Assembly: GCA_030524285.1 (NCBI GenBank)
Contig: JAUNGQ010000008.1
Coordinates: forward strand, 28,979 to 92,978
Direction of reading: 5' to 3'
Source: Eubacteriales bacterium
GTDB lineage: Bacteria > Bacillota > Clostridia > Oscillospirales > Butyricicoccaceae
Length of the DNA: 64,000 bases
A model generated the notes under the pieces. It did not search any database, was not told the origin of the DNA, and was given only the letters and a program-made list of their open reading frames with translations. Position numbers and translations under genes: made by a program. Positions within the stretch are counted from its first letter, which is position 1, and the number at the start of each line of letters is the position of its first letter. Shown here in pieces: positions 42,605-52,499 of this stretch.

Positions 42605-45114
42605 GTATTGATAACAAATACCGTGTACATGAAGTAGCCAAAGATTTTGGCGTGAATACAAAGGATATCACTGATGTGATGACAGAATACTTCACCGCGC
42701 CGAAGAACCATATGCAGGTTCTTGAGGCAGAAGAGCTGAATCTGATCTTTGATTATATGACAAAGAAAAATCCTGTTGAGAATATGGAGGAAGTTCTAAC
42801 CCGTCAGGCAGCAGAACGTAAGGCTCCGACAACGCAGGTAGTGCGCCAGCAGCCGGTGAAGAAGAACGCAAAGCCGGAAGGCAAGAAGGAATCCCGCAGA
42901 CAGGACTCCAGGAAGCAGGAGCCGAAGAAAACACAGCAGGAGCCGAAACGGGCAGAAAAGCCGGCTGAAGAGAAGACTGCAGTACCGGCAGAGCAGAAGC
43001 AGCGGAATGATAAGAAAAAGAAAAACCGTCAGCCGGCAAAGCCGCATGAGCAGCGTCAGATTCTGCGTCCGCAGGGCTCCGGTGAGAGTGGATCTTCATC
43101 TGTTATGACGGAGGATACCAAGCAGCAGTCCAAGGGCAAGCAGATTCACCGTGTAGATACCCGCGGCGGCGGTAATGTCAATTTGGACCGCTATGACGAC
43201 CGTATCGATGCACTGGTTCCGCAGAAGGCTGACCGCATGAAGCAGGGCAAGCAGAAAATTACCCGTAAGGCAGACTCCCGCAAGCCGTTCTCCAACAAGC
43301 GCCGTCAGGAGGAGCAGGAGAAGTTCAAGCGCTTGCAGCGTCAGCAGCAGCAGATTAAGAAGGTTCAGCTGAAGGTCATGATTCCGGATGAAATCAATGT
43401 CGGTGAGCTGGCTTCCCGTCTGAAGCGCACCGCTGCTGATGTCATCAAGGAACTGCTCAAGCTGGGTGTTATGGCAAATATTTCCCAGACTATCGATTAT
43501 GACACCGCGGCAATTGTTGCAGAGGAGATGGGCGCAAAGGTAGAAAAAGAAGTCTTTGTTACCATTGAAGAAAAGCTATTTGATGAGAGCGAGGACAAGG
43601 AAGAAAATCTGGAGCCGAGAAGCCCGGTTATCGTTGTTATGGGCCACGTTGACCACGGCAAAACCTCTCTGCTGGACTGCATCCGCAAGACCGATGTTGC
43701 AGCAGGTGAAGCAGGCGGTATTACCCAGCATATCGGTGCGTACCGCGTCAAGGTAGACGGACGTCCGATCACCTTCCTCGATACCCCGGGCCATGCGGCA
43801 TTTACGTCCATGCGTGCCCGCGGCGCACAGGTTACTGATATTGCCATTCTGGTTGTGGCAGCAGATGACGGTATTATGCCGCAGACCATTGAGGCAATCA
43901 ACCATGCAAAGGCAGCAGAGATTCCGATTATTGTTGCTGTCAATAAGATTGATAAGGAAAATGCAGATCCGGATCGCGTCCTGCAGCAGTTGACCGAGTA
44001 CGAGCTGGTACCGGAGGACTGGGGCGGCGATACCATTGTCTGCAAGATTTCCGCAAAGCAGGGAATCGGCATCGAAAATCTGCTGGAAATGGTTCTGCTG
44101 ACAGCAGACATGCAGGAGCTGCGTGCAAACCCGAACCGTCAGGCAAAGGGTACTGTCATCGAGGCGAAGCTGGATCGTGGCCGCGGCCCGGTAGCAACTG
44201 TCCTCGTACAGAATGGTACGCTGCATTCGGGAGATACTGTTATTGCGGGCAAGGCAGTTGGCCGCGTTCGTGTTATGACCGACGAGCGTGGACGCAAGCT
44301 GGAGGCGGCAGGACCGTCCGTGCCGGTTGAGATCATTGGTCTGGGCGATGTGCCGGATGCTGGAGATGTCTTCTATGCTGTCGATAACGAGCGCATGGCT
44401 CGTGAGCTGGTAGAACAGCGTAAAGAGCAGGAGAAGGAAGAGCGCAATAAGGCAATGCAGAAGGTTACGCTGGAAAATCTGTTTGATACCATCCAGCAGG
44501 GTAATATGAAGGACCTGAATATCATCATCAAGGCTGACGTTCAGGGCTCTGTCGAAGCTGTCCGCGCGTCGTTGCTCAAGCTGTCCAACGAAGAAGTTCG
44601 TGTGAATGTCATTCATGGTGCAGTAGGTGCGATCAATGAATCCGATATCATGCTGGCAGCTGCATCCAACGCCATTATTGTCGGCTTCAATGTCCGTCCG
44701 GAGCGTGCAGCAGCAGACTCCGCACACGATCAGGATGTCGAAATCCGCACATACCGTGTCATCTATGACTGCATTGAGGAAATGGAGCAGGCGATGAAGG
44801 GTATGCTGGATCCGAAATTCAAGGAAGTTGTTGTCGGTCATGCGGAAATCCGTCAGACCTTCAAGGTTTCCGGTGTCGGCACCATTGCCGGTGCATACGT
44901 TCAGGACGGCAAGATCGTCCGTGCCTGCGAGGTACGCATTGTGCGTGACGGCATCGTCATCCATGAGGGACATCTGAACTCTCTGAAACGTTTTAAGGAT
45001 GATGCAAAGGAAGTTGCAGCAGGCTATGAATGCGGCATGGGCATTGAAAACTATAACGATCTGAAGGAAGGCGACATTATCGAGTCCTTCGTTATGGAGC
45101 AGATCAAGGTATAA
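42601..45114 (+). CDS. infB: Translation initiation factor IF-2
   Basis: GTPase that brings initiator tRNA to the ribosome. N-terminal IF2N motif ([20 protein letters not shown]), then a 200-residue Lys/Gln/Glu-rich linker, a second IF2N, and the G domain with [26 protein letters not shown] and [14 protein letters not shown]-terminal domains bind fMet-tRNA. 837 residues. ATGA overlap with the preceding gene. Confidence 0.98.
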   Translation: MSIDNKYRVHEVAKDFGVNTKDITDVMTEYFTAPKNHMQVLEAEELNLIFDYMTKKNPVENMEEVLTRQAAERKAPTTQVVRQQPVKKNAKPEGKKESRRQDSRKQEPKKTQQEPKRAEKPAEEKTAVPAEQKQRNDKKKKNRQPAKPHEQRQILRPQGSGESGSSSVMTEDTKQQSKGKQIHRVDTRGGGNVNLDRYDDRIDALVPQKADRMKQGKQKITRKADSRKPFSNKRRQEEQEKFKRLQRQQQQIKKVQLKVMIPDEINVGELASRLKRTAADVIKELLKLGVMANISQTIDYDTAAIVAEEMGAKVEKEVFVTIEEKLFDESEDKEENLEPRSPVIVVMGHVDHGKTSLLDCIRKTDVAAGEAGGITQHIGAYRVKVDGRPITFLDTPGHAAFTSMRARGAQVTDIAILVVAADDGIMPQTIEAINHAKAAEIPIIVAVNKIDKENADPDRVLQQLTEYELVPEDWGGDTIVCKISAKQGIGIENLLEMVLLTADMQELRANPNRQAKGTVIEAKLDRGRGPVATVLVQNGTLHSGDTVIAGKAVGRVRVMTDERGRKLEAAGPSVPVEIIGLGDVPDAGDVFYAVDNERMARELVEQRKEQEKEERNKAMQKVTLENLFDTIQQGNMKDLNIIIKADVQGSVEAVRASLLKLSNEEVRVNVIHGAVGAINESDIMLAAASNAIIVGFNVRPERAAADSAHDQDVEIRTYRVIYDCIEEMEQAMKGMLDPKFKEVVVGHAEIRQTFKVSGVGTIAGAYVQDGKIVRACEVRIVRDGIVIHEGHLNSLKRFKDDAKEVAAGYECGMGIENYNDLKEGDIIESFVMEQIKV

Positions 45115-45132
45115 ACGAAAAGCAATCCGATA

Positions 45133-45177
45133 CCGCGGGCAGGTGCGTCAAAAAAATCGCTGCCTGCCTGCGGTTTT
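45133..45177 (+). terminator. Hairpin with short T run between infB and rbfA
   Basis: CCGC-GGGCAGG at 45133-45143 pairs with CCTGCC-T-GCGG at 45163-45173, then TTTTC. Probably a partial terminator that sets the level of the downstream genes, as no promoter is seen before rbfA. Confidence 0.6.
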
Positions 45178-45200
45178 CATTTCAAAAGGAGAAAAGGCTT

Positions 45201-45554
45201 ATGTCTCAGAGGAGCGAACGCATCAGCGACGAGTTCCAGAAAGCGTTATCGGAATCCATCCGTACGCTGAAGGATCCAAGGGTGCATGAAGCGATGGTTT
45301 CCGTCACACGCTGTGAGGTAACCGGCGATTTGCGCTATGCCAAGGCATATATCAGTGTATTTGGTACTGAGCAGCAGCAAAAGGACGTCATGCGAGGGCT
45401 GAAATCCGCAGGCGGCTATCTGCGCCGCGAATGTGCTGCCAAAATTCGGATGCGTTATGCGCCGGAAATCGTGTTTACACTGGACGATTCCATCACCCAT
45501 GGCGCACACATTAACGATGTCCTGCACAATCTGGAACGGGAGGGAAAGCTGTGA
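45201..45554 (+). CDS. rbfA: Ribosome-binding factor A
   Basis: KH-type protein needed for late 30S maturation, especially in the cold. 117 residues with RISDEFQKALSESIRTLKDP and VSVTRCEVTGDLRYAKAYIS. AAGGAG at 45186-45191 lies 9 bases before the ATG. The next gene starts within the rbfA stop codon. Confidence 0.96.
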   Translation: MSQRSERISDEFQKALSESIRTLKDPRVHEAMVSVTRCEVTGDLRYAKAYISVFGTEQQQKDVMRGLKSAGGYLRRECAAKIRMRYAPEIVFTLDDSITHGAHINDVLHNLEREGKL

Positions 45555-46510
45555 TTGGAACAGTATCCCGCGTTGCAGAGGTATTACAGGCTTCGGACAA
45601 GTTTTTAATTTTGACACACCGTCGCCCGGATGGCGATACAACCGGCTGTGCAGGCGCGTTGTGTCTTGCACTGCGTAAGGCAGGTAAGACTGCCTATACT
45701 GCAGAGAATAAAGGCGTTACACGCCGTTACGGAGGCTATATCCAGCCGTTTTATGCGCCGGAAGGCTATCAGCCGGATTGTGTTGTGTCAGTAGACTGTG
45801 CAGCGTCGGACATGCTTCCATCGGAGATGGCGTGCTATGCGGATCGTGTTGATGTTGTCATTGACCATCACGGTTCCAATACAGGCTTCGGTAAGGTGAA
45901 TCTGGTGGGCGGACATTATGCAGCCTGCGCAGAAATCATCTGTGAGGTTATCGAAGCTATGGGTATCGAGCTGGATATGGACATTGCAAAGGGCATTTAT
46001 GTCGGTGCATCGACAGATACCGGTTGCTTTAAATTTTCCAATACCACATCAAATACCCATCTTGTTGCGGCGAAGTGTCTGGATGCAGGCGTTGACGGTG
46101 GAGAGATTAACCGCGCTCTGTTTGAAACCAAATCGCGTGCACGCTATGAGATCGAGCGCATGCTGTTCAGCAGCATGGAATTTTACCATGACAACAAGAT
46201 TGCAGTTGCATTGATCCGGCTGGAGGATCGCAAGCGCACCGGCGCCGATTGGGATGATCTGGATGCCATTGCCGGTATCCCGCGTCAGATTGAGGGCGTT
46301 GAGGTTGGTTTGACTTTTACCGAGCTGGAGGATGGACAAACCAAGGTTTCTGTCCGCACGACAAAGGAAGTGGATGCAGCGGCCATCTGTATGCAGGTTG
46401 GCGGCGGCGGACATTTGCGTGCAGCGGGTGCGACACTGCCGTGTGCATCTGAGGAAGCAATCCAGCGTATGCTGGACGCAACAGAAAAGGTGTATCGTGG
46501 CGAAGCATGA
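45551..46510 (+). CDS. nrnA: DHH-family nanoRNase/pAp phosphatase, NrnA-like
   Basis: DHH/DHHA1 phosphoesterase that degrades very short RNAs and 3'-phosphoadenosine 5'-phosphate, or linear dinucleotides. THRRPDGDTTGCAGA, SVDCAA and VIDHHGSN carry metal ligands, and GGGGHLRAAGA is the DHHA1 nucleotide site near residue 284. GTG start at 45551 overlaps the rbfA stop by 4 bases. 319 residues. The rbfA-nrnA-truB order is common in Clostridia. Confidence 0.93.
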   Translation: MIGTVSRVAEVLQASDKFLILTHRRPDGDTTGCAGALCLALRKAGKTAYTAENKGVTRRYGGYIQPFYAPEGYQPDCVVSVDCAASDMLPSEMACYADRVDVVIDHHGSNTGFGKVNLVGGHYAACAEIICEVIEAMGIELDMDIAKGIYVGASTDTGCFKFSNTTSNTHLVAAKCLDAGVDGGEINRALFETKSRARYEIERMLFSSMEFYHDNKIAVALIRLEDRKRTGADWDDLDAIAGIPRQIEGVEVGLTFTELEDGQTKVSVRTTKEVDAAAICMQVGGGGHLRAAGATLPCASEEAIQRMLDATEKVYRGEA

Positions 46511-47420
46511 ATCACGCTATAACGGCGTTTTAATTGTAAATAAACCGCAGGATTTCACGTCGTTTGACGTTGTTGCCAAACTGCGCGGTATCCTGCATGA
46601 AAGGCGTATCGGGCATGGCGGCACACTCGATCCGATGGCAACCGGCGTCCTGCCGGTGTTCATCGGCGGCGCCACCAAGGCGGCGGATATGGCAGCGGCG
46701 CAGGCAAAGGAGTATATTGCCGGGTTTGCCCTTGGCTATGCGACCGATACGCAGGACAGCACTGGAACCGAAATTGCACGGTCTGGTAAAACCGCAGAGT
46801 TACAGCAGCTGCAAACTGCAGTCTATGCCATGCTGGGCGAACAGCAGCAGCTTCCGCCCATGTATTCGGCTGTCAAGGTAAATGGACAGAGGTTATATGA
46901 CCTCGCCCGCAAGGGGATTGAGGTGGAGCGGAAAGCGCGTGCGATCACGGTATATGAAGCGCAGCTGCTGGAATTTGATGAGACATCCCAATGCGGAAAA
47001 ATCCGATTCCTCTGTTCCAAAGGCACGTACGTGCGCACACTGGTACATGACTTGGGTGCGGCGCTGGGGACTTGTGCTGTCATGACGGCACTACAGCGCA
47101 CCATGAGCGGGCGGTACACGCTGGCACAGAGCTATACGCTGGAGCAGGTGCAGATGGCGGCTGAGGCGGGCAAAATCGAAGATCTGCTGCTGGAAACCGA
47201 CAGCCTGTTTCTGCAGTATCCGGCAGTTTCGATGGATGCCTATGGCTATCAGCGGGCGCAGAACGGTGCATTTATCACATCGGAGCATGTGACCGATATG
47301 CCGCAGGAGGCAGGAGCATTGTGCCGCGTTTACTATAACGATACTTTCTGGATGCTCGGACGTGTGGATGAGCTGGACCGCGGCGGGCTAGCGCTGTTTT
47401 ATGAAAAAAGATTCCGGTGA
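46497..47420 (+). CDS. truB: tRNA pseudouridine(55) synthase
   Basis: Converts U55 of all elongator tRNAs to pseudouridine. The catalytic Asp is in GHGGTLDPMATGVLPV. The GTG at 46497 is the start: the product AKHESRYNGVLIVNKPQDF fits the family N-terminus and AAAGG lies 6 bases before it. The frame is open far upstream inside nrnA but that part is unrelated. Overlaps nrnA by 14 bases. 307 residues, including the C-terminal PUA-like part. Confidence 0.95.
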   Translation: MAKHESRYNGVLIVNKPQDFTSFDVVAKLRGILHERRIGHGGTLDPMATGVLPVFIGGATKAADMAAAQAKEYIAGFALGYATDTQDSTGTEIARSGKTAELQQLQTAVYAMLGEQQQLPPMYSAVKVNGQRLYDLARKGIEVERKARAITVYEAQLLEFDETSQCGKIRFLCSKGTYVRTLVHDLGAALGTCAVMTALQRTMSGRYTLAQSYTLEQVQMAAEAGKIEDLLLETDSLFLQYPAVSMDAYGYQRAQNGAFITSEHVTDMPQEAGALCRVYYNDTFWMLGRVDELDRGGLALFYEKRFR

Positions 47421-47454
47421 TGCAGGGCAGAAGCCGGAGAGAGGATCAACCATC

Positions 47455-48369
47455 ATGATAGAGAAAGACGCAAAACGCGCCATTGCGCTGGGATATTTTG
47501 ACGGCGTGCACTGCGGGCATCAGGAATTGATGAAGCTGGCTGTGCAGCGTGCCAAGGAAAACGGTGCGGTGTCTTCGGTTTTCACGTTTGATGTGCATCC
47601 GGATACTGTGATTACGGGACAGCCTGTTCCGTTGATTACTTCGGAAGCACGCAGAGGCGCGGAGATTCGGGAACGCGGTGGCGTAGATGAGGTCATTTTT
47701 GCACGGTTTAATGAAGAACTGCGCAATATGGACTGGAAAAAATTTATCGATGATATACTGGTAGGACAGTTCCATGCATGTTGGATTATCACGGGGCGTA
47801 ACAACCGGTTTGGCTATCGCGGACAGGGAACACCGGAACGCCTGCAGGAGGAATGCGCACGGCTGGGCGTTGGCTGTGATATTGTGGAAAGCGTCAAGAT
47901 TGACAATATTGTTGTCAGCTCGACGTATATCCGTCAGCAGCTTGCCATGGGCAATATGGAGCGTGCGGCAGAATTTCTGGGGCATCCGTACACGATTGCG
48001 GGCGTGGTACAGCATGGACGGCGTGTCGGACGTACGCTCGGCTACCGGACCGTAAATCTGGAGTTGCCGCAGGAAATGCAGGCACCACCGTTTGGCGTAT
48101 ATGTATCCCGTGTTGTGGCAGATGGTGCAGCACATATTGCTGTGACCAATATCGGTGTTCATCCGACGTTTGGACTGGGTGACAAGGCGTGTGTTGAGCC
48201 GCATATTTTGGACTTTGACGGTGATTTATATGGCAAGCTCATACAGGTTGAGCTGCTGCATTTCCTGCGTCCGGAAAGGCAGTTTGACAACAGTGGGCTG
48301 CTCAAGCAGGCCATTGCAGCGGATATTGAACATACCAGAAAATATTTTGAAGTGATGAAAAACAAATGA
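47455..48369 (+). CDS. ribF: Riboflavin kinase / FAD synthetase
   Basis: Bifunctional enzyme making FMN and then FAD. The N-terminal nucleotidyltransferase has LGYFDGVHCGHQELM, RNNRFGYRGQGT and SSTYIRQQLAMG. The kinase domain starts with YTIAGVVQHGRRVGRTLGYR; the usual PTAN after this reads TVN, so the conserved Pro is replaced. The ATG at 47455 with GAGAGGA about 10 bases upstream is chosen over the ATG at 47401. 304 residues. Last gene of the operon, followed by the terminator inside the repeat element. Confidence 0.95.
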   Translation: MIEKDAKRAIALGYFDGVHCGHQELMKLAVQRAKENGAVSSVFTFDVHPDTVITGQPVPLITSEARRGAEIRERGGVDEVIFARFNEELRNMDWKKFIDDILVGQFHACWIITGRNNRFGYRGQGTPERLQEECARLGVGCDIVESVKIDNIVVSSTYIRQQLAMGNMERAAEFLGHPYTIAGVVQHGRRVGRTLGYRTVNLELPQEMQAPPFGVYVSRVVADGAAHIAVTNIGVHPTFGLGDKACVEPHILDFDGDLYGKLIQVELLHFLRPERQFDNSGLLKQAIAADIEHTRKYFEVMKNK

Positions 48370-48381
48370 TTTGTACGAACC

Positions 48382-48541
48382 AAAAGGCTTCCTCAGATGA
48401 AGGAGCTGTCACGGCTTTGCCGTGACTGAGGATCGCGTGCTGCTGCATGCAGCCGAGCGTAAGCGTGAGCGAGCCACCGGCTAACGTAACAAAACCGTTT
48501 ACATTACACTCCTCCCTCCCTCTTAGAGGGAGGCTTTTTTT
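48382..48541 (+). repeat. GC-rich hairpin repeat element, copy 1
   Basis: AAAAGGCTTCCTCAGATGAAGGAG at the left (48382 on) is followed by a stem GTCACGGC-TTT-GCCGTGAC at 48409-48426. Next comes a core starting TCGCGTGCTGCTG at 48433 and ending CGGCTAACGTAACAAAACC at 48496. The right end is the terminator at 48515-48541. About 70 core bases match the element at 55583 at roughly nine in ten positions. Confidence 0.85.
48515..48541 (+). terminator. Terminator of the rimP-ribF operon within the repeat
   Basis: CCTCCCTC at 48515-48522 pairs with GAGGGAGG at 48526-48533 around TTA, then a C and seven Ts. Confidence 0.85.
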
Positions 48542-48612
48542 GTTCTATACCGGAAAAATGCTAAAATCAAGGAAAAAATCGCAGTATTTTCGCAATTTTA
48601 AACAAATCTTTC

Positions 48613-48641
48613 TTGAAATAGACGAGAAAATAGCATATTAT
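48613..48641 (+). promoter_or_regulatory. Promoter of trmL
   Basis: TTGAAA at 48613-48618 and TATTAT at 48636-48641, 17 bases apart, 68 bases before the ATG. Confidence 0.6.
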
Positions 48642-48708
48642 TAAAATAAAGCGGTAAGGGTATCTATTCGGCTATCCGTCCGTCTGTTTGAAGAAGGGGA
48701 ATTGGAAT

Positions 48709-49194
48709 ATGCTGGGCATTGTTTTGGTAGAACCGGAAATCCCACAGAATACTGGGAATATTGCGCGTACCTGTGCGGTGACCGGTTGTGTGCTGCATCT
48801 GGTAGGGCCATTGGGTTTTCAAATTACAGACAGGCAGCTCAAGCGTGCCGGACTGGATTACTGGCATCTGCTCGATGTGCGTTATTATGATTCGCTGGCG
48901 GAATTTTGGGAGAAGAATCCCAATGGCACATATTTTTATGCCACCAGCAAGGGAAAGCAGCGGCATACCGATGTGGTATATCCGCCGGATGCATATCTGC
49001 TGTTTGGCAAGGAGACAAAGGGCCTGCCGGAAGAACTGCTTGCAGCCAATCCGGAACGCTGTGTGCGCATTCCGATGCGGGAGGGCGCGCGGTGCCTGAA
49101 TTTGTCCAACAGTGTTGCTGTCGTGGCATATGAAGCATTGCGGCAGAATGATTTCGCGGACCTGCGCAGTGCAGGACCGTTTCCGGAGGTATAG
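48709..49194 (+). CDS. trmL: tRNA (cytidine(34)-2'-O)-methyltransferase
   Basis: SPOUT-class methyltransferase acting on the wobble base of tRNA-Leu isoacceptors. GIVLVEPEIPQNTGNIARTC, LLFGKETKGLPEELL and IPMREGARCLNLSNSVAVV are the SPOUT knot motifs. 161 residues. The ATG at 48709 has AAGGGGA 8 bases upstream. Four bases separate its stop from the DegV start, so the two are co-transcribed. Confidence 0.94.
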   Translation: MLGIVLVEPEIPQNTGNIARTCAVTGCVLHLVGPLGFQITDRQLKRAGLDYWHLLDVRYYDSLAEFWEKNPNGTYFYATSKGKQRHTDVVYPPDAYLLFGKETKGLPEELLAANPERCVRIPMREGARCLNLSNSVAVVAYEALRQNDFADLRSAGPFPEV

Positions 49195-49198
49195 ATAT

Positions 49199-50071
49199 AT
49201 GGAAAAGATTTGTATTTTTACAGACTCTGCAGCAGACCTCACACATGAGGAGGCGGAACGCTGGAATATTGAGATTGCTCCGCTGCGGGTCACGGTGGAG
49301 GACAAGACTTATTTGGAATATTATGAAATCTCACCGGAGGAATACTGGAAGCTCCTGATGGAGAGCAAGGATTTCCCGCAGACCTCGCAGGTCAGCATGG
49401 AGAGTTTTCTGAATATTTATAAAAAGGCAAAGGAAGATGGCTGCACGCATGTTGTCGGCGTCCTGATCAATAGCAAAGGCTCTGGCACGTATCAGGCTGC
49501 CTGCATCACAAGAGACATGTTTTACGATGAATATGGACAAGATATGGTTATCGAGCTGATTGATTCCCTGTGCTACTCCTATACTTATGGAAAAGTAGTC
49601 GTTACGGGCGCAAAAATGCGTGCAGAAGGTAAGTCGTTTGCGGAAATCCTGGCAGAGATGAACAGCCTGATGAAGGGCATGAAGGCATATGTCGGCATTT
49701 ATAATTTGCGTATCCTGCGCAAGAGCGGACGTATTTCCGGCGGTGCGGCTTTTGTCGGTGATGCACTGGGCCTAAGGCCGATCGCTGTTGTCTTTAACGG
49801 TTCGGTAGATGTTATGTGCAAGGTACGTGGGGATAAGGCAGTCGCCGGGAAGCTGGCTGAGCTGGTAGTCAAGGATGCCGTGGACAAGGAGCATCAGATC
49901 GCGCATATTGCACATGGCGCTGTCCCTGAGGCGCAGATTGCAGCGCTGGAAAGCAAATTGCTGGAGGCAGGTTTTGCCGGCGTAGAACGTGGTCCGTTGG
50001 GTGTTATGGTGACCTCAAACACCGGTCCGCAGGCGCTGGGCATCATTTTTCGGGGAGCTCCGAGGGCCTGA
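49199..50071 (+). CDS. DegV family fatty-acid-binding protein
   Basis: DegV proteins bind fatty acids, and the FakB members present them to the kinase FakA for phospholipid synthesis. KICIFTDSAADLTHEEAERW at the start and SQVSMESFLNIYKKAKEDG are family motifs; RISGGAAFVGDALGLRPI is the conserved central loop. GGAGG lies 9 bases before the ATG at 49199. 290 residues. No fakA is in the window, so its partner is unknown. Confidence 0.9.
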   Translation: MEKICIFTDSAADLTHEEAERWNIEIAPLRVTVEDKTYLEYYEISPEEYWKLLMESKDFPQTSQVSMESFLNIYKKAKEDGCTHVVGVLINSKGSGTYQAACITRDMFYDEYGQDMVIELIDSLCYSYTYGKVVVTGAKMRAEGKSFAEILAEMNSLMKGMKAYVGIYNLRILRKSGRISGGAAFVGDALGLRPIAVVFNGSVDVMCKVRGDKAVAGKLAELVVKDAVDKEHQIAHIAHGAVPEAQIAALESKLLEAGFAGVERGPLGVMVTSNTGPQALGIIFRGAPRA

Positions 50072-50127
50072 GTTCTGTTTTTTATTAAAAAAATTCGTAA
50101 AATTGGTTATTTTTTCATAAAAGTATC

Positions 50128-50156
50128 TTGAAAAGTACGTCATAAGACGGTATAAT
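50128..50156 (+). promoter_or_regulatory. Promoter of the glycolytic gene cluster
   Basis: TTGAAA at 50128-50133 and TATAAT at 50151-50156, 17 bases apart. Confidence 0.8.
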
Positions 50157-50162
50157 TTTTCA

Positions 50163-50192
50163 GTGAAAACACAACAATTTTTATGTTTTCAC
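50163..50192 (+). other. 5'-terminal hairpin of the pgk mRNA
   Basis: GTGAAAACA at 50163-50171 pairs perfectly with TGTTTTCAC at 50184-50192. The predicted transcription start is at about 50163, so this stem would form the very 5' end of the mRNA, a place where hairpins protect transcripts from decay. Confidence 0.6.
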
Positions 50193-50235
50193 CTCGATGA
50201 GTACGTTGTTCCAGTTATTTAAGGAGTGTTATACA

Positions 50236-51441
50236 ATGGACTACAATAAGAAAAGTGTCGTAGACATCGACGTATCGGGCAAGAAGGTACTGCTGCGCTG
50301 TGACTTCAATGTCCCGATGGCTAAGGACGGAAGCGGCGTCATCACCGATGATAAGCGTATCCGTGCAGCTCTGCCGACGATCCAGTATTTGCTGGAGCAG
50401 AATGCTGCTGTTATTGCATGTTCGCATATGGGTAAGCCGAAGGGCGAATGGAAGCCGGAGCTTTCCATGGCACCGGTTGCTGCACGCCTGAGCGAGCTGC
50501 TGGGCAAGGACGTTATTCTGGCAAAGGATATCATTGGCGAAGACGCAAAGGCAAAGGCTGCTGATCTGAAGCCGGGCGAAATTCTGCTGCTGGAGAACCT
50601 GCGTTATGACAAGGGCGAGACCAAGAACGATCCGGAATTTGCTAAGGCGCTGGCTGATTTGGCTGGTGAGGATGGCGTTTATGTATCCGATGCATTCGGT
50701 ACTGTACACCGCGCGCATGCTTCTACCGCTGGCGTAGCAGCTTATCTGCCGGCAGTTTCCGGCTATCTGATTCAGAAGGAGTTGGATGTCATCGGTGGTG
50801 CACTGGCTGCACCGAAGCGTCCGCTGGTTGCCATTCTGGGCGGCTCCAAGGTTTCTTCTAAGATCGGCGTTATCAACAACCTGCTGGAAATCGCTGATAC
50901 CATCATCATCGGCGGCGGCATGGCATATACTTTCTCTGCTGCACAGGGCGGCGCCATCGGTGATTCCCTGCTGGAGGAAGATTGGAAGGCTTATTCCCTC
51001 GAAATGATCGAGAAGGCAAAGGCAAAGGGCGTTAAGCTCCTGCTGCCGGTTGATACTGTTATCGCTGACAAGTTTGCACCGGATGCTGCTTCTGACGTTG
51101 TAGAAGCTGGCAAGATTCCGGAAGGCTGGCAGGGCCTGGATATCGGTCCGAAGACAGTTGAGCTGTACTGCGATGCAGTAAAGGATGCAGGTACTGTCAT
51201 CTGGAATGGCCCGATGGGCGTATTTGAATTTGAGAAGTTTGCTGTTGGCACCAAGGCAGTTGCAGAAGCTCTGAGCCAGACCGATGCAATTACCATCATT
51301 GGCGGCGGCGACTCCGCAGCAGCTGTACAGCAGCTGGGCTATGCGGACAAGATGACCCATATCTCCACTGGCGGCGGCGCTTCTCTGGAGTTTATGGAAG
51401 GTAAGGTTCTGCCGGGTATTGCTTGCCTGCAGGACAAATAA
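50236..51441 (+). CDS. pgk: Phosphoglycerate kinase
   Basis: Makes ATP from 1,3-bisphosphoglycerate in glycolysis. [20 protein letters not shown] binds the substrate, [20 protein letters not shown] and the C-terminal [19 protein letters not shown] bind the nucleotide. 401 residues. ATG at 50236 with AAGGAG at 50221-50226, 9 bases upstream. First of four successive lower-glycolysis genes; a gap gene is not adjacent upstream. Confidence 0.98.
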   Translation: MDYNKKSVVDIDVSGKKVLLRCDFNVPMAKDGSGVITDDKRIRAALPTIQYLLEQNAAVIACSHMGKPKGEWKPELSMAPVAARLSELLGKDVILAKDIIGEDAKAKAADLKPGEILLLENLRYDKGETKNDPEFAKALADLAGEDGVYVSDAFGTVHRAHASTAGVAAYLPAVSGYLIQKELDVIGGALAAPKRPLVAILGGSKVSSKIGVINNLLEIADTIIIGGGMAYTFSAAQGGAIGDSLLEEDWKAYSLEMIEKAKAKGVKLLLPVDTVIADKFAPDAASDVVEAGKIPEGWQGLDIGPKTVELYCDAVKDAGTVIWNGPMGVFEFEKFAVGTKAVAEALSQTDAITIIGGGDSAAAVQQLGYADKMTHISTGGGASLEFMEGKVLPGIACLQDK

Positions 51442-51457
51442 TCAATTTTGTTCAGGA

Positions 51458-51487
51458 CGTTCTCCCTCAACCCCATGGGGGAGAACG
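51458..51487 (+). other. Intercistronic hairpin between pgk and tpiA
   Basis: CGTTCTCCC at 51458-51466 pairs with GGGAGAACG at 51479-51487. No T run follows, so it probably shapes mRNA stability between the genes. Confidence 0.6.
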
Positions 51488-51538
51488 CTGAAATATAAAT
51501 TTTAACAACAAGGATTTTTCAGGAAGGGGAAAACCAAT

Positions 51539-52327
51539 ATGAATCGCAGATATCGCAAGACTATTATCGCTGGTAACTGGAAGATGAACATGACCCCGAG
51601 CCAGGCTAAGGCTCTGATCGAAGAGCTGAAGCCGATGGTTAGCAAGGTCAAGTGGTGTGAGATGGTACTGTGTGTACCGTATGTTGACATCCCGACTGCT
51701 GTTAAGGCTGCTAAGGGTTCCAAGATTGCTATCGGCGCTGAGAACATGCATTTTGAGCCGAAGGGCGCTTACACCGGTGAAGTTTCTGCTGATATGCTGA
51801 AGGAATGCGGCGTTAAGTATGTTATCATCGGTCATTCCGAGCGTCGTCAGTACTTTGCAGAAACCGACGAGACTGTAAATAAGAAGGTTAAGGTTGCTCT
51901 GGAAGCAGGCTTCCGTCCGATCGTTTGTGTTGGCGAGTCTCTGGCAGAGCGTGAACAGGACATTTGGTCTGAGATCGTTCGCAAGCAGGTTAAGTGCGCA
52001 GTTCAGGGTGTGTCCGTTGACGACATCAAGAAGGTTGTTATCGCATATGAGCCGATCTGGGCTATTGGCACTGGCAAGACTGCTACTGCTGATCAGGCAA
52101 ATGAGGTTTGCTCTGCAATCCGTGACTGCCTGAGAGAGCTGTACGGCGCTCGTGCGGCTCGTGCAATCACCATCCAGTATGGCGGTTCCATGAACGCTAA
52201 GAACGCAGCTGAGCTGCTGAGCAAGCCGGACGTAGACGGCGGTCTGATCGGTGGCGCTTCTCTGAAGGCTCCGGACTTCTGCGCTATCATCGAAGCTGCA
52301 CAGGATCCGGTTCCAGCAGCAGAATAA
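51539..52327 (+). CDS. tpiA: Triosephosphate isomerase
   Basis: Interconverts dihydroxyacetone phosphate and glyceraldehyde 3-phosphate. TIM barrel of 262 residues with [14 protein letters not shown] (substrate Lys), [11 protein letters not shown] (catalytic His) and [15 protein letters not shown] (catalytic Glu). AAGGGG at 51524-51529 precedes the ATG. Confidence 0.98.
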   Translation: MNRRYRKTIIAGNWKMNMTPSQAKALIEELKPMVSKVKWCEMVLCVPYVDIPTAVKAAKGSKIAIGAENMHFEPKGAYTGEVSADMLKECGVKYVIIGHSERRQYFAETDETVNKKVKVALEAGFRPIVCVGESLAEREQDIWSEIVRKQVKCAVQGVSVDDIKKVVIAYEPIWAIGTGKTATADQANEVCSAIRDCLRELYGARAARAITIQYGGSMNAKNAAELLSKPDVDGGLIGGASLKAPDFCAIIEAAQDPVPAAE

Positions 52328-52343
52328 TCTATTAGAATGTATC

Positions 52344-52380
52344 ATCGGCGGGCTGCTTCATCATCGGGTGGTCCGCCGAT
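52344..52380 (+). other. Intercistronic hairpin between tpiA and gpmI
   Basis: ATCGGCGG at 52344-52351 pairs with CCGCCGAT at 52373-52380. Without a T run it is not a standard terminator. The 172-base gap has no other clear feature. Confidence 0.55.
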
Positions 52381-52499
52381 ATGCTGTTTTCGGGCTGCTG
52401 GCGTTTGTTGAGAACATGCTGGTAGTATGTTGAATAATAGCAGCGCAGCGATTTCCCCTTCGATTTGATACACTGAAATTTTGAGAAACGAGGTTAATT

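Noticed and set aside
43576-44973. 465-codon open frame opposite infB
   Set aside because: Antisense shadow of a certain gene, with no ribosome binding site and low-complexity composition.
46332-46496. N-terminal extension of truB
   Set aside because: It lies inside nrnA in another frame and does not align with TruB.
50215-51360. 381-codon open frame opposite pgk
   Set aside because: Antisense shadow of pgk; its protein shows no domain.
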